55,723 nucleotides of DNA from Oscillospiraceae bacterium (GCA_017469115.1 JAFUGY010000075.1:1-55723), one strand, 5' to 3'; shown: positions 26,255-36,079, counted from the stretch's first letter. The notes: generated by a model from the sequence alone, not told the origin. A program made the numbers and translations.

Positions 26255-27211
26255 TCAATAGAAGGTTGCCACTTCGGGGTCAGGCGCAAGGCAGGCTTCG
26301 TGCGTCACATAAGTCAGCACCGGCCCGCGCCGCATATATGCCTTGTGGAAACGGAAATTGATTTTAGCCGTGAGATTGATCCAGCTGTCATCCACGATTT
26401 CCGACACCGGGTTTTTCAACTGGCAAACCAGAGCGGCATACTGGATGTCGGCCGCACAGCAGGTCATCACATGGCGGCCGATGACAATGCAGCCCTTCGG
26501 GATTCTCTCCCGCTTCAAGGCGAGCCCTTTGAAACGCACGGTTTTATTCTCGTACTTCTCCGGCTCTTCCGACATATCGCGATACCAGAGGGCATAGTCC
26601 TCATCCCCGATCTCCACAACGGGCGCATTCAAATCAAAGGGCAGCGGATCTTCGATATCATCGTAGACGACGTTGCCTTTCGGATCCTCATAGGCGATAT
26701 CCGCCCTCCTGGAAGCGCCGCGTACGATTTTGTGGAACTCCATTTTATCCATGGTCGGAAGGAAACGGTTGAACACCACAAGCTCAGCGCTCTTCATCTT
26801 GTCATAGGTGAGCTGCCGCATATTGGCGTTATAGGTGAGGAAAGTGCCTGCATCCGCAAACATAAATTCCTGATAGACCGCCCATTCCTCCGGCATTGCG
26901 TTGTAAAGATCATCCAGCATCCACATGCCGTTATACTCCACAACAGCGCGATCGGCATTCACGGCATCAGCCCAGTCCGCGAGGTTTTCTTTTGTGAGCT
27001 GGTCTTTATCCTCCACAACATGGATGAAAACAGTTCTGTCGGCAAACTGGTCGGGAGCGTACTCCTCTTCTCCCTCTTCACAGACGAGCAGGAGCGTCCT
27101 CTCTCCGTTGCAGAAGCGCTTGTCCTCCAGGGTTTCCTGGATGAAGCGGGTTTTGCCCGCTTCCAGGAAGCCTGTAAACAGATAAACCGGAAAATCTCTC
27201 TTTTCAGCCAA
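26255..27211 (-). CDS. CobW-type GTPase fused to a DUF1980/TIGR03943-like domain
   Basis: A 318-residue cytoplasmic protein. The N-terminal part has the P-loop GFLEAGKT (14-21) but no GCICC metal motif. The C-terminal half from about 180 contains PVVEIGDEDYALWYRDM and GRHVMTCCAADIQYAALVC, which resemble the C-terminal domain of YcgQ-type (DUF1980) proteins, often zinc-regulated with the YcgR permease. The resemblance rests on my memory of the family. It overlaps the upstream CobW gene by 8 bases. A role in metal handling is likely. The match is odd because in other genomes the DUF1980 domain sits with a permease, not a GTPase. Confidence 0.7.
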   Translation of the reverse strand: MAEKRDFPVYLFTGFLEAGKTRFIQETLEDKRFCNGERTLLLVCEEGEEEYAPDQFADRTVFIHVVEDKDQLTKENLADWADAVNADRAVVEYNGMWMLDDLYNAMPEEWAVYQEFMFADAGTFLTYNANMRQLTYDKMKSAELVVFNRFLPTMDKMEFHKIVRGASRRADIAYEDPKGNVVYDDIEDPLPFDLNAPVVEIGDEDYALWYRDMSEEPEKYENKTVRFKGLALKRERIPKGCIVIGRHVMTCCAADIQYAALVCQLKNPVSEIVDDSWINLTAKINFRFHKAYMRRGPVLTYVTHEACLAPDPEVATFY

Positions 27212-28409
27212 TGTTGAACAGCTCCTTCAGCGCATCTTCCTTCAGCTTCGAGCCGATCACACAGAATCTGCCCGTCACGGCAGGCTCGCCGCCGCGGATG
27301 TTTTTCTCTTCCGGAACATAGTCAAAGTAGATCCAGTTTCCGTCTTTTCCGTCCACAAATCCCTTTGCTCTCAGCACAATGCCGAACTTCTCTTCGTCAT
27401 GAAGGGCGTCAAGGATCGCGGAAACGTCTTCCGCCGTATATTTACGCGGTGTCTCCATGCCGAAGGAGTCAAAAATCTCATCCGCAAGGTGGTGGTGATG
27501 ATGGTGATCATGGTCATGGTGATGTTGGTGATGGTCGTGCTCGTCTTCGTCATCGTCGTCATGATCGTGATGATGGTGATGATGCTCGTGCTCCTCTTCG
27601 TCATCCTCGTCATCATGATCGTGGTGATGGTGATGCTCATGCTCCTCTTCATCATCGTCGTCATCATCGTGGTGATGGTGGTGATGCTCGTGCTCCTCTT
27701 CGTCCTCCTCATCATGGTCATGGTGATGATGGTGGCATTCGCACTCTTCATCGTCATCGTCATCATAGTCGTGATGATCATGGTGATGCTCGTCGGCAAG
27801 CTCTGCCATGGCACGCTTCAACCCGTTTTCTTCCATCGCAGCCTTGATCTGCTCCCCGGAAACAGCATCCCACGGGGTAGTGATGAGCCCACAGGTTGCA
27901 TTCAGAGTGCGCAGCAGCTCAATGGCAGCAACGGTTTTTGCCTCGTCAACGGTCTGCGTTCTGCTGAGAACAACAAGGTCTGCATTCTGAACCTGATCGT
28001 TGAAGAATTCTCCAAAGTTTCGCATATACATCTTGCACTTGCCGGCATCCACCACCGTGACTTTTGAACCGATTTCGATGTCTTCCACGGCTTCCACGGC
28101 TTTGGCAACGTCCGAGAGTTTTCCCACGCCGGACGGCTCGATAATAATGCGGTCGGGAGCGTACTCTTTGACGACCTGCTCCAGGGCCTTTCGGAAGTCC
28201 CCCACCAAGGTGCAGCAAATGCAGCCGGAATTCATCTCTGTAATTTCAATCCCGGCATCTTTGAGGAATGCGCCGTCGATTGCAATATCGCCGAACTCAT
28301 TCTCAATCAGCACAAGCTTCTCGCCCTTGTAGGCTTCTGCAATCAGCTTGCGGATCAGTGTCGTTTTCCCTGCTCCCAGGAAACCACTAAAAATATCAGT
28401 TTTTGTCAT
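27204..28409 (-). CDS. CobW/COG0523 GTPase with a long His/Asp/Glu-rich metal-binding region
   Basis: Metal-chaperone GTPase, 401 residues. It has the P-loop GFLGAGKTTL (9-18), the metal motif GCICC near residue 62, and the CobW C-terminal domain from about 310. Residues about 207-303 are almost entirely His, Asp and Glu, with four or five imperfect tandem units of EEEHEHHHHHHDHDD type, suited to storing or sensing zinc, nickel or cobalt. Neighbour on the same strand is a second CobW protein. No cobalamin or urease genes are near; zinc is the likeliest metal, a family-based inference. Confidence 0.9.
   Translation of the reverse strand: MTKTDIFSGFLGAGKTTLIRKLIAEAYKGEKLVLIENEFGDIAIDGAFLKDAGIEITEMNSGCICCTLVGDFRKALEQVVKEYAPDRIIIEPSGVGKLSDVAKAVEAVEDIEIGSKVTVVDAGKCKMYMRNFGEFFNDQVQNADLVVLSRTQTVDEAKTVAAIELLRTLNATCGLITTPWDAVSGEQIKAAMEENGLKRAMAELADEHHHDHHDYDDDDDEECECHHHHHDHDEEDEEEHEHHHHHHDDDDDDEEEHEHHHHHDHDDEDDEEEHEHHHHHHDHDDDDEDEHDHHQHHHDHDHHHHHHLADEIFDSFGMETPRKYTAEDVSAILDALHDEEKFGIVLRAKGFVDGKDGNWIYFDYVPEEKNIRGGEPAVTGRFCVIGSKLKEDALKELFNIG
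27490..27795 (-). repeat. His/Asp/Glu codon-repeat tract
   Basis: About 300 bases almost entirely of CAT/CAC, GAT/GAC and GAA/GAG codons forming imperfect repeats within the CobW gene. The tract creates long open frames on the other strand with no protein-like features. Confidence 0.85.
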
Positions 28410-28459
28410 TGTTTCTTCTATTTTCCTGCACTTTCTAATTAAAATTGTTCAAATCTGTT

Positions 28460-30406
28460 TTAGCAGAGCTGTGCACCGGCCGGTACGGAATCATCCAAGA
28501 TCATAAGATGCAGCTCTTCTTTCCCGTTGACTTCTTTCACCGCTGACAGCAGCATTCCGTTGGATTCCAGCCCCATCATCTTGCGCGGCGGCAGATTGAG
28601 AATCGCCACCACCGTCTTTCCGACGAGCTGTTCCGGCTCGTAGAATTTGTGGATACCCGAGAGAATCTGACGAGGTTTGCCGCTGCCGTCATCCAGGGAG
28701 AACTTCAACAGCTTTTCCGACTTTTTCACGGCCTCGCAGGTGAGCACCTTGCAGACGCGCATATCACACTTTGCGAACTCGTCTATCGTCACATCAGGAA
28801 GAACAGGCTTGGCAGGGGGCTGGGAAGCCGCGCGGTGCATCTCCTCCAGCTCAGCAATAGCCTTTTCTACATCAAGCCGCGGGAAGAGCGTCTCTCCCTT
28901 GTGCACGGCTACAGTTGCGGGGAGAATCCCGTAATGCTCGGCATTGTCCCAGGTTCTGTCTTCCGGGTGGGCACCGATCTGGGCAAATGCCTTCTCACAG
29001 CTTTCCGGGATGAAGGGCACAAGCAGCGTCAGAGCCACACGCAGCGCCTCCAGCAAATTGTACATCACGGTTGCAAGGCGTGCCTTTTTTGCCTCGTCCT
29101 TTGCCAGCACCCAGGGTGCCGTCTCATCAATATATTTGTTTGCTCTCTGGATGAGTTTGAAGACTTCTTCCAACGCAAAGTGCGGATGGAAGGCATCCAT
29201 ATGCCCCTCATAGGCTTTTCTGGTTGAAGTGATCATCGCAATCAGTTCTTCATCCATCTGTTCCGGCTCGCGCTCCGTGGGGAGAACACCGCCGAAGTAC
29301 TTTTCTACCATTGCCGTCGTGCGCGACACCAGATTGCCCAGATCGTTGGCAAGATCCATATTGATGGTGTTGATCAGCAATTCATTGGAAAAGTTTCCGT
29401 CAGAACCGAAGGGGAAGGTCCTCATCAGGAAGAACCGGAGCGCATCCACGCCGAATTTCTCTGACAGCACATACGGATCCACCACATTGCCTTTGGACTT
29501 GCTCATCTTTCCGCCATCGATGACCAGCCAGCCATGGCCGTAAACTTTCTTCGGAAGCGGCAGGCCGAGGCTCATGAGAATTGCCGGCCAGATAATGGAG
29601 TGAAAACGGACGATCTCTTTGCCCACTACATGCACATCGGCAGGCCAGTACTTCTCAAAGTCATCATATTTGTCATTGAGGTAGCCGAGAGCCGTGATGT
29701 AGTTGGTCAATGCATCGACCCACACATACACCACATGGCCTTCATCAAAGTCCACCGGGATCCCCCACTTGAAACTGGTTCTGGAAACGCAAAGGTCTTC
29801 CAGGCCCGGTTTGATGAAGTTGTTGATCATTTCGTTGACGCGGGAAGCGGGCTCCAGAAACGTCCCCGTCTCAAGGAGGTCCTGCACCGGTTTGGCATAC
29901 TTGGAAAGACGGAAGAAATAAGCTTCTTCCTCGGCATAATGCACTTCACGACCACAGTCGGGGCACTTGCCGTCGACAAGTTGGCTCTCCGTCCAGAAGC
30001 TCTCACACGGCGTGCAGTACATCCCTTTATAGGCACCTTTGTAGATATCTCCCTTTTCATACATCTTGCGGAAGATCTTCTGCACAGACTCTACATGATA
30101 ATCATCCGTTGTGCGGATAAAGCGGTCATTGGAGATATTCATCAGCTTCCATAGATCCAGAATCCCTTTCGGGCCGGTGACAATATTGTCCACAAACTGC
30201 TGGGGCGTGACACCGGCAGCCTTTGCCTTTTCTTCGATTTTCTGGCCGTGCTCATCCGTCCCGGTGAGGAACATCACGTCATATCCGCAAAGGCGCTTGT
30301 AGCGGGCAATCACGTCGGTAGCGACCGTGCAGTAGGCATGCCCGATGTGCAGTTTGTCAGAGGGGTAATAGATCGGGGTCGTGATGTAAAATGTCTTTTT
30401 TTCCAT
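28460..30406 (-). CDS. metG: Methionyl-tRNA synthetase with C-terminal tRNA-binding domain
   Basis: Charges tRNA-Met. The 648 residues include IYYPSDKLHIGHAY (HIGH-type motif), the zinc-knuckle pairs CTPC and CPDC at about 126-147, KMSKSKGN near 298, and a C-terminal EMAP-II/tRNA-binding domain from about 540 (FAKCDMRVCKVLTCEAV). It is 50 bases before the CobW gene and 23 bases after the VanW gene. It is the short class typical of Bacillota. Confidence 0.96.
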   Translation of the reverse strand: MEKKTFYITTPIYYPSDKLHIGHAYCTVATDVIARYKRLCGYDVMFLTGTDEHGQKIEEKAKAAGVTPQQFVDNIVTGPKGILDLWKLMNISNDRFIRTTDDYHVESVQKIFRKMYEKGDIYKGAYKGMYCTPCESFWTESQLVDGKCPDCGREVHYAEEEAYFFRLSKYAKPVQDLLETGTFLEPASRVNEMINNFIKPGLEDLCVSRTSFKWGIPVDFDEGHVVYVWVDALTNYITALGYLNDKYDDFEKYWPADVHVVGKEIVRFHSIIWPAILMSLGLPLPKKVYGHGWLVIDGGKMSKSKGNVVDPYVLSEKFGVDALRFFLMRTFPFGSDGNFSNELLINTINMDLANDLGNLVSRTTAMVEKYFGGVLPTEREPEQMDEELIAMITSTRKAYEGHMDAFHPHFALEEVFKLIQRANKYIDETAPWVLAKDEAKKARLATVMYNLLEALRVALTLLVPFIPESCEKAFAQIGAHPEDRTWDNAEHYGILPATVAVHKGETLFPRLDVEKAIAELEEMHRAASQPPAKPVLPDVTIDEFAKCDMRVCKVLTCEAVKKSEKLLKFSLDDGSGKPRQILSGIHKFYEPEQLVGKTVVAILNLPPRKMMGLESNGMLLSAVKEVNGKEELHLMILDDSVPAGAQLC

Positions 30407-30429
30407 GGATAGCTCTCTCCTTCACAACA

Positions 30430-32760
30430 TTAATTATGGTAATAATAGGTGTCCATTGCATAGCCGGTGGAAATCGTCGGGTTAAGGATTTCATCAAGCA
30501 CCTTTTCTCCCGCGCTGTTGTAAACCTCACGATGCGTAATCGTACGGCGTCCGGGTCCCATGGCATCCTCAAAGGAAAACCGCTCGGTTTCAAACTTGAT
30601 TTTATAACCTTCCCGGTTGGGATAAGCCGGTTCAATCACCCTGTCATATACAAGATCCCAGGTATAGGAAGCCGTATTGTCAAATTCTATGGGCATATAA
30701 TCATTTTCTTCCAGCGTACCCCAGATTTCAACCGTGAGAGATTTCATCTCTTCTGTCTCTTCCGTGTAAGCTACAATCTTGATAGGGTAATTTTTGTTGT
30801 TCCGGAACTTCATGTCCATCACATTACCGCCCTCTTCCGGGATCGTCACCGTGGCGTCAGTGCCGAGCTGAATGTAGTTCACCGGATAGACGTGGGCTGT
30901 GCGCTCAACGGTCTCCAGAAAAGCAAAGATAGAGGCACAGTAAAGAGTGGAAGAAACCTGACACGCACCTCCGCCGATTTCATCCTTCACACTGTCCTCT
31001 CCAACGCCGACATATGCCGGAGCTGGGAGGAATCCTGCCTCTTCCGTGCGTTTCCCTACCACTTCATTGTAGGATAACATATCCCCCGGATAGAGAATAT
31101 GTTCATTGATTTTGGAAGCACAGAGCCGGACATTGGAGCTTCTGTTCTCGCCGGAATTGGTATATCTTGTAGTCATCGCGCCCAGGAGATCGTGATAGAG
31201 CGTTGCCTCCAGAGAAGCAGCTGTAACAGCCGGAACCGTCACCTGAATCGGCACAACAATCGTCTCTGCAACGCCGGCAGAGAGCCAGGCAGCTTTTGCA
31301 GCTTCTGTGTCGAACCAGCACCCTATGGTTTCCGGATAAATGGTGAATCTGCCGTCATCCGAAAACCGGGCTTCCACCGGCTCCACCGCGAGTTCCTGAT
31401 AGATTGAATCGAAATCCGGCATCACAGGCTCCGTCATCAGCGATTCAAACTGCAACTGTTTTTGCCCGTTTTCCAGGGCGGAAACCATTCGATTGTACAG
31501 ATCCCGCTCATTCAGCCTTGCACTGCCCTGGCCTTTTGTCACAACGATTTTCTCTCCCTGCAGATCCACCGTATACGGCGCATCTCCGAGAGCTTCATTG
31601 AATCCTGTTGTAACCTCCGTAGCCTTTTGAGCAACATAGGCTGTGTTGATACCGTCGGTTTTGCTGTTCACAAAGCCGCTCATGGCGAGATTTTCCAGAT
31701 AATGGATGAGATTATCGAAAATATTCGCGCTTTTGCCGAAACTGAAAGCAGCATCTGCCGCTTCTTCCGCGGTCATGACGGCACCTGCCTCGACAGGGTC
31801 AACCTCCACGCGCACATCTCCGTAAGTCGTGACAACCAGCGGTGTTGTAAGGCTCTCCTGCCAGCCGGCGGCATTCAACGTATCAATCGTCTCCTGTCGG
31901 GTCATCCCGCCGACCTGAATTCCATTTACCGAGAGCTTCGGGAAGTTTTTCGGGCTCCGGGTAATTCTGAGCGCTGTAGAAACCGTTGCGCTCGCTGCCA
32001 TCAGCATCAGGATCAGGAAAACGATCAACCCGATTCTCCCCTGCCTTCTCTGTTGGTAGGTTCTCTTTCGGTGTTCTCTTTTCTCCTGCTCTCTGGATGC
32101 CCGCTTGGCATCTCTGGCGTTCAGCTCTGCCCTGCGCCTTGCTTCTTTAGAAGCCTGAGCAGCTTCTTTTTCCCGTTCCCGGCTGCGTCGGTCAGCTTTT
32201 TTCCGCTCTTCCCGCTCGCGTCTGGTGTCCTCCAATGCGGCTTCCTTTTCACGGAGCCTCCGCCGCTGTTCTTCAGCCTGCTCGCGTTCCGCTTCCCGGC
32301 GGGCTTTCTCGGCTTCCCGTTTGGCCTGTTCTGCCTCCCGTCTGGCCTGCTCTTTCCGAAGGCGTTCCTCCTCGCGTTTCTGTCTGGCAGAAGCCAGTGC
32401 AGCTTCACGCTCTTCCCGTGCCTTTTCCCTTGCGCGTGCTTTCACCGCGTCGGGATATTTTTCCGGGTCATAATTCCGTTTGATCGGCTCGGTTTTTTCC
32501 GGCTCAGGCTCCGGCCAGAAAAACGCAAAATCATCCTCGCTCTCCGGCGGAAAGGGATCCTCCTGATTCTCTGCGGAGTCCTCAACGTCTTCCGTTTCGT
32601 CGAAACCGTCGATTTCTTCCTCTTCCGGCACATCAGGGGGAAGGGCTTCTTCCCCGATGTCGTTTGGGATCGCCTTTTCGCCTTCCGCATCTTCTTGTTC
32701 CGGATGAAATTCGGTGTTTACACCGAACTCCTTTAAAATGTCGTCAAAATTAAAATCCAT
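30430..32760 (-). CDS. Large VanW-family protein with charged coiled coil and PG-binding-like domain
   Basis: A 776-residue predicted membrane protein of unknown role. Residues 1-90 are acidic; 95-240 form a highly charged Arg/Glu/Lys coiled coil with repeats like AEQAKREAEKARREAEREQ. A membrane helix (GLIVFLILMLMAASATVSTAL) follows at about 243-263. Two degenerate domains of the type found N-terminal to VanW in peptidoglycan-associated proteins lie at 290-560, and the VanW domain at 575-776 (IGGGACQVSSTLYCASIFAF, IQLGTDATVTIPEEGG) ends DTYYYHN. The C-terminal 200 residues are clearly paralogous to the 17574 gene. The N-terminal part is likely cytoplasmic, the VanW domain outside. Confidence 0.85.
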   Translation of the reverse strand: MDFNFDDILKEFGVNTEFHPEQEDAEGEKAIPNDIGEEALPPDVPEEEEIDGFDETEDVEDSAENQEDPFPPESEDDFAFFWPEPEPEKTEPIKRNYDPEKYPDAVKARAREKAREEREAALASARQKREEERLRKEQARREAEQAKREAEKARREAEREQAEEQRRRLREKEAALEDTRREREERKKADRRSREREKEAAQASKEARRRAELNARDAKRASREQEKREHRKRTYQQRRQGRIGLIVFLILMLMAASATVSTALRITRSPKNFPKLSVNGIQVGGMTRQETIDTLNAAGWQESLTTPLVVTTYGDVRVEVDPVEAGAVMTAEEAADAAFSFGKSANIFDNLIHYLENLAMSGFVNSKTDGINTAYVAQKATEVTTGFNEALGDAPYTVDLQGEKIVVTKGQGSARLNERDLYNRMVSALENGQKQLQFESLMTEPVMPDFDSIYQELAVEPVEARFSDDGRFTIYPETIGCWFDTEAAKAAWLSAGVAETIVVPIQVTVPAVTAASLEATLYHDLLGAMTTRYTNSGENRSSNVRLCASKINEHILYPGDMLSYNEVVGKRTEEAGFLPAPAYVGVGEDSVKDEIGGGACQVSSTLYCASIFAFLETVERTAHVYPVNYIQLGTDATVTIPEEGGNVMDMKFRNNKNYPIKIVAYTEETEEMKSLTVEIWGTLEENDYMPIEFDNTASYTWDLVYDRVIEPAYPNREGYKIKFETERFSFEDAMGPGRRTITHREVYNSAGEKVLDEILNPTISTGYAMDTYYYHN

Positions 32761-32779
32761 TCAGCAGAAATCCTTCCGT

Positions 32780-34048
32780 TCATGTTGTCTGGGTCGTCTG
32801 CCTGTAAAGTTCTTTAAAAAGCTCTTCCTCACTGGGTGGCATTTCCGTTCTTTCCTCGGCATCAAACAATTCGCTCAGCCAGGGCGTATTTTCAATACGG
32901 CCGCTGGCTTGTACCTCCAGCAGAATATTGATCAGCTGGTTGGAGATCAGGTACCCCGGCACTGTGAAGTGCCAGCGTTCTCCGTTCGGCACTGCCCAGC
33001 CTTTCTCCTGAAAAATCTTCAGCGTTTTCTCGATTGGCCGCCAGTCAGACTGACAGAGCGTTCTGTAATCATGTTCCGATATTCCTCTGGCTGTCCGCAT
33101 CCCGAGCATCAGATATTCTGCCGCCCGCTCCATTGCATCGAGGTTGTTGTACTCGTCCACAAGGCTTGTGCCTCGCTGCACACCGGTGATATATTCCTTC
33201 AGTCCTTTGATGTAGCTGAAGCGCAGATGCCCGATACATGAATGCGCCCCTGGGCCGAAACCCATATAGTCATCCAGCTCCCAATATTTCAGATTGTGGC
33301 GTGAGAGAAAGCCCGGCGCGCAGAAATTGGAGATTTCATATTGATGATATCCGTAACGGTTCAGCATCTGGGCTGCGTAAGAATACATATCCGCCTGTTC
33401 ATCATCGTCAGGCAGCACGGGAGAATTGTTGTATTCCCTGTACATGGGCGTGCCCGGCTCCAGCTTCAGCCCGTATACGGAGATATGCTCCGTGTGCAGA
33501 CCGATTGCTTTTGCAAGCGTCTCTGCCCAGTCCTGTCTGGTCTGGGTCGGCAGACCGTACATCAGGTCGATGCTGATGTTGTCAAAGCCAATTTCTCTCG
33601 CATCTTCAATAACTCTTCTGGCCTGATCAAAAGTATGGCGTCTGCCGATCATACGAAGAAGATTGTCATCCGTTGCCTGCAGACCGATGGAAAGTCGGTT
33701 TACTCCTTCCGCCTTCATCAGCTTCAGAGCTCGCCAACTGACGCTGTCGGGATTGCACTCCACCGTGATCTCCGCATCCATGCGCACGTTGCCGTTTCTC
33801 TTCAGCAAATCCAGCACTTCCACAATGCGATCCGCTCCGTAATAACTTGGCGTCCCGCCGCCGAAATAGACGGAATCCACTTCATAATTTCGGATAGACT
33901 CTGCCGACTCTTCCAGATGGGCAAGCAGCGCCTCCTGATACTCCGGCATCAGGTAATCACATCCTGCGAGGGAATAGAAATCACAGTAACCGCATTTGCT
34001 TGCGCAGAATGGAATATGGATATAAATCCCTAACAGCCTTCTTGCCAT
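32780..34048 (-). CDS. hemW: HemW-like radical SAM protein
   Basis: A 422-residue protein with N-terminal IYIHIPFCASKCGYCDFYS, the CxxxCxxC motif binding the [4Fe-4S]-SAM cluster, followed by VYFGGGTPSYYGAD and the C-terminal HemN-like domain. HemW is thought to be a haem chaperone; older annotations call it coproporphyrinogen oxidase. The gene starts 4 bases after the htpG stop and ends 20 bases before the VanW gene. It carries the HemW features, not those of the longer HemN, though distinguishing is by memory. Confidence 0.88.
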   Translation of the reverse strand: MARRLLGIYIHIPFCASKCGYCDFYSLAGCDYLMPEYQEALLAHLEESAESIRNYEVDSVYFGGGTPSYYGADRIVEVLDLLKRNGNVRMDAEITVECNPDSVSWRALKLMKAEGVNRLSIGLQATDDNLLRMIGRRHTFDQARRVIEDAREIGFDNISIDLMYGLPTQTRQDWAETLAKAIGLHTEHISVYGLKLEPGTPMYREYNNSPVLPDDDEQADMYSYAAQMLNRYGYHQYEISNFCAPGFLSRHNLKYWELDDYMGFGPGAHSCIGHLRFSYIKGLKEYITGVQRGTSLVDEYNNLDAMERAAEYLMLGMRTARGISEHDYRTLCQSDWRPIEKTLKIFQEKGWAVPNGERWHFTVPGYLISNQLINILLEVQASGRIENTPWLSELFDAEERTEMPPSEEELFKELYRQTTQTT

Positions 34049-34051
34049 TTT

Positions 34052-35965
34052 TTAAAACAACCCCGAGACCTGTCTCGTAAATTCTGCAGGATCTTCAACC
34101 TCTACCCCTGCCATCAGCTTTGCCAGGGTATTGAGAATTTTGGTCAGTTCCGCAGCTTTGTCTTTTTCGCCGCTGTTGAACGCTGCCTGCAATGCTTTTA
34201 CGGCGTTATTCTCCGGATTCAGCTCCAGCACTCGCGTCGCTTTCATGCTGCGCATTTCTTCACTGGGCCCGCGGCTGAAATACTTCTCCATCTCCAGCGT
34301 TATGCCTCCGTCGGTGGTCAAGGCGCAAGGCTGGGAGGCAAGCTTTCCGGAGAGCCGCACTTTGGAAACTTCGTCTCCGAGCGCTTCCTTCACGAAATCA
34401 AGGAACTCCTTGCTCTCGGTGTTGCGCTCTTCTACAGCTTTCTTCTCTTCTTCGGTTTCAAAACCGAGATCATCCGTCACAACATTACAGAACTTCTTGC
34501 CGTCCTGCTCGTTCAACGTCTCAATCACCATCTCATCCAGCGCGCTGGTGAGATAAACAAGCTCATATCCTCTTGAGCGTACCTCTTCACACTGCGGCAG
34601 ACTCATGGCATGCTTGACATTGTCAGCCGTTGCGTAATAGATAACCTTCTGGCTCTCGGGCATGTTATCCACATACTCTTTGAGTGTAATCTGTCTGTCT
34701 TCCGATGTATAGAACAGCAAAAGATCCCGCAGGAAGTCCTTCTTCATACCGTATTCATCACAAACACCGCACTTCAGGCTTACACCGAAGTTTTTAAAGA
34801 ATTCCTCATACTTCGGGCGGTCGTCCTTCATGAGCTTCTCCAGCTCACCCTTCACCCGTTTTTCCAGGTTCTGGCCGATGATCTTGAGCTGTCTGTCATG
34901 CTGCAGAATCTCACGGGAGATGTTGAGAGAAAGATCCGGGGAATCAACAATGCCTTTTACAAAATCAAAATAATCATGAACCAGCTTGTCGCACTTTTCC
35001 ATGATCATCACGCCGTTGCTGTAAAGAGTAATGCCTTCTTTATCATCACGGAACATATACATGCTGTCGGATTCTCCGGGCACAAACAGCATCGCCTTGT
35101 AGGAAACCTGCCCTTCCGCGTTGATGCGGGCCATGGCGCAGGGATCCTTGGAAGCGTGATACTTCTCCTTATAAAAACTGATGCATTCCTCATCTGTCAC
35201 TTCACTCTTGCTTCTCTGCCAGATGGGGATCATGCTGTTGATCGTCTCGTTTTCCGTGACCATCTTAAAATCATACTTCGGGGTGCCGTCTTCATTTTTC
35301 TCGCCGGTCTCGAAGCGTTCCTGATGCTCGATATCCATCTTGATGGGCCAGCGTACATAATCAGAGTACTTTTTGATCAGAGACTTGACCTTCCATACTT
35401 CGAGAAAAGTGCTGTAGTTCTCCTCGTCGGCATCCGGCTTGATGTGCATCACGACATCCGTGCCTGCTGCCTCACGCTCTGCTTCGCTCACTGTGTAACC
35501 GTCAGCGCCTTTGCTTTCCCATTTGGTTGCTTTTTCTTCTCCGTACTTTCTGGTAATCACGGTCACCTGATCGGACACCATAAAGGCAGAGTAAAATCCC
35601 ACACCGAACTGCCCGATAATGGACAGATCTTCCTCTTTCGCATCTCCGAGTTCGCTCTTAAAGGCATAAGAACCGCTCTTGGCAATGACGCCGAGATTGT
35701 TTTCCGCCTCATCCTGTGTCATGCCGATGCCGTTATCACTCACTGTGATGGTGCGGGCTTCCTTATCGATTACTACATCAATTTTAAAATCATCCCTGTT
35801 CAGACCGACCTGATCATCCGTCAGTGCCTGATAGCAGAGCTTGTCGATTGCGTCAGAAGCATTGGATATGATCTCACGAAGGAAAATTTCTTTATTGGTA
35901 TAAATGGAATTGATCATGAGGTCAAGCAGCCGCTTGCTCTCCGCTTTGAACTGTTTCTTCGCCAT
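34052..35965 (-). CDS. htpG: Molecular chaperone HtpG (bacterial Hsp90)
   Basis: Cytoplasmic ATP-dependent chaperone, 637 residues, normal length. The GHKL ATP site shows in EIISNASDAIDKL and SDNGIGMTQDE plus GQFGVGFYSAFMVSD. The middle domain has DSPDLSLNISREILQHDR (conserved arginine). The C-terminal dimerisation region is present and ends VSGLF. GGAGG lies before the ATG. First gene in a run reaching hemW, vanW and metG, driven by a consensus promoter. Confidence 0.96.
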   Translation of the reverse strand: MAKKQFKAESKRLLDLMINSIYTNKEIFLREIISNASDAIDKLCYQALTDDQVGLNRDDFKIDVVIDKEARTITVSDNGIGMTQDEAENNLGVIAKSGSYAFKSELGDAKEEDLSIIGQFGVGFYSAFMVSDQVTVITRKYGEEKATKWESKGADGYTVSEAEREAAGTDVVMHIKPDADEENYSTFLEVWKVKSLIKKYSDYVRWPIKMDIEHQERFETGEKNEDGTPKYDFKMVTENETINSMIPIWQRSKSEVTDEECISFYKEKYHASKDPCAMARINAEGQVSYKAMLFVPGESDSMYMFRDDKEGITLYSNGVMIMEKCDKLVHDYFDFVKGIVDSPDLSLNISREILQHDRQLKIIGQNLEKRVKGELEKLMKDDRPKYEEFFKNFGVSLKCGVCDEYGMKKDFLRDLLLFYTSEDRQITLKEYVDNMPESQKVIYYATADNVKHAMSLPQCEEVRSRGYELVYLTSALDEMVIETLNEQDGKKFCNVVTDDLGFETEEEKKAVEERNTESKEFLDFVKEALGDEVSKVRLSGKLASQPCALTTDGGITLEMEKYFSRGPSEEMRSMKATRVLELNPENNAVKALQAAFNSGEKDKAAELTKILNTLAKLMAGVEVEDPAEFTRQVSGLF

Positions 35966-35995
35966 GGTAATTATGTACAGCCTCCTTATTTGATC

Positions 35996-36011
35996 GCCGG
36001 GAAAACCCGGC
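35996..36011 (-). promoter_or_regulatory. Small hairpin in the htpG leader
   Basis: GCCGGG-AAAA-CCCGGC, a perfect six-pair stem with a four-base loop, lies some 15 bases upstream of the htpG ribosome site, inside the leader defined by the promoter. A temperature or translation role is possible but unproven. No CIRCE element was seen. Confidence 0.5.
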
Positions 36012-36050
36012 AGGGTTTATTTTTTGCCGGTCTCTTGGCCGTATCGATAT

Positions 36051-36079
36051 ATTATAGCTGTCTGAAGTTTAAAATTCAA
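36051..36079 (-). promoter_or_regulatory. Promoter of htpG
   Basis: Minus strand TTGAAT (36074-36079), 17 bases, TATAAT (36051-36056), a perfect -10. Confidence 0.82.

Noticed and set aside
27399-28067. Plus-strand frame rich in Val/Met opposite the His/Asp tract
   Set aside because: It is the complement of CAT/GAT codons (ATG/ATC), giving a fake membrane-like sequence.
31462-32736. 424-codon plus-strand frame rich in Phe, Leu and Ser
   Set aside because: It mirrors the Arg/Glu coiled-coil codons of the VanW gene on the minus strand.
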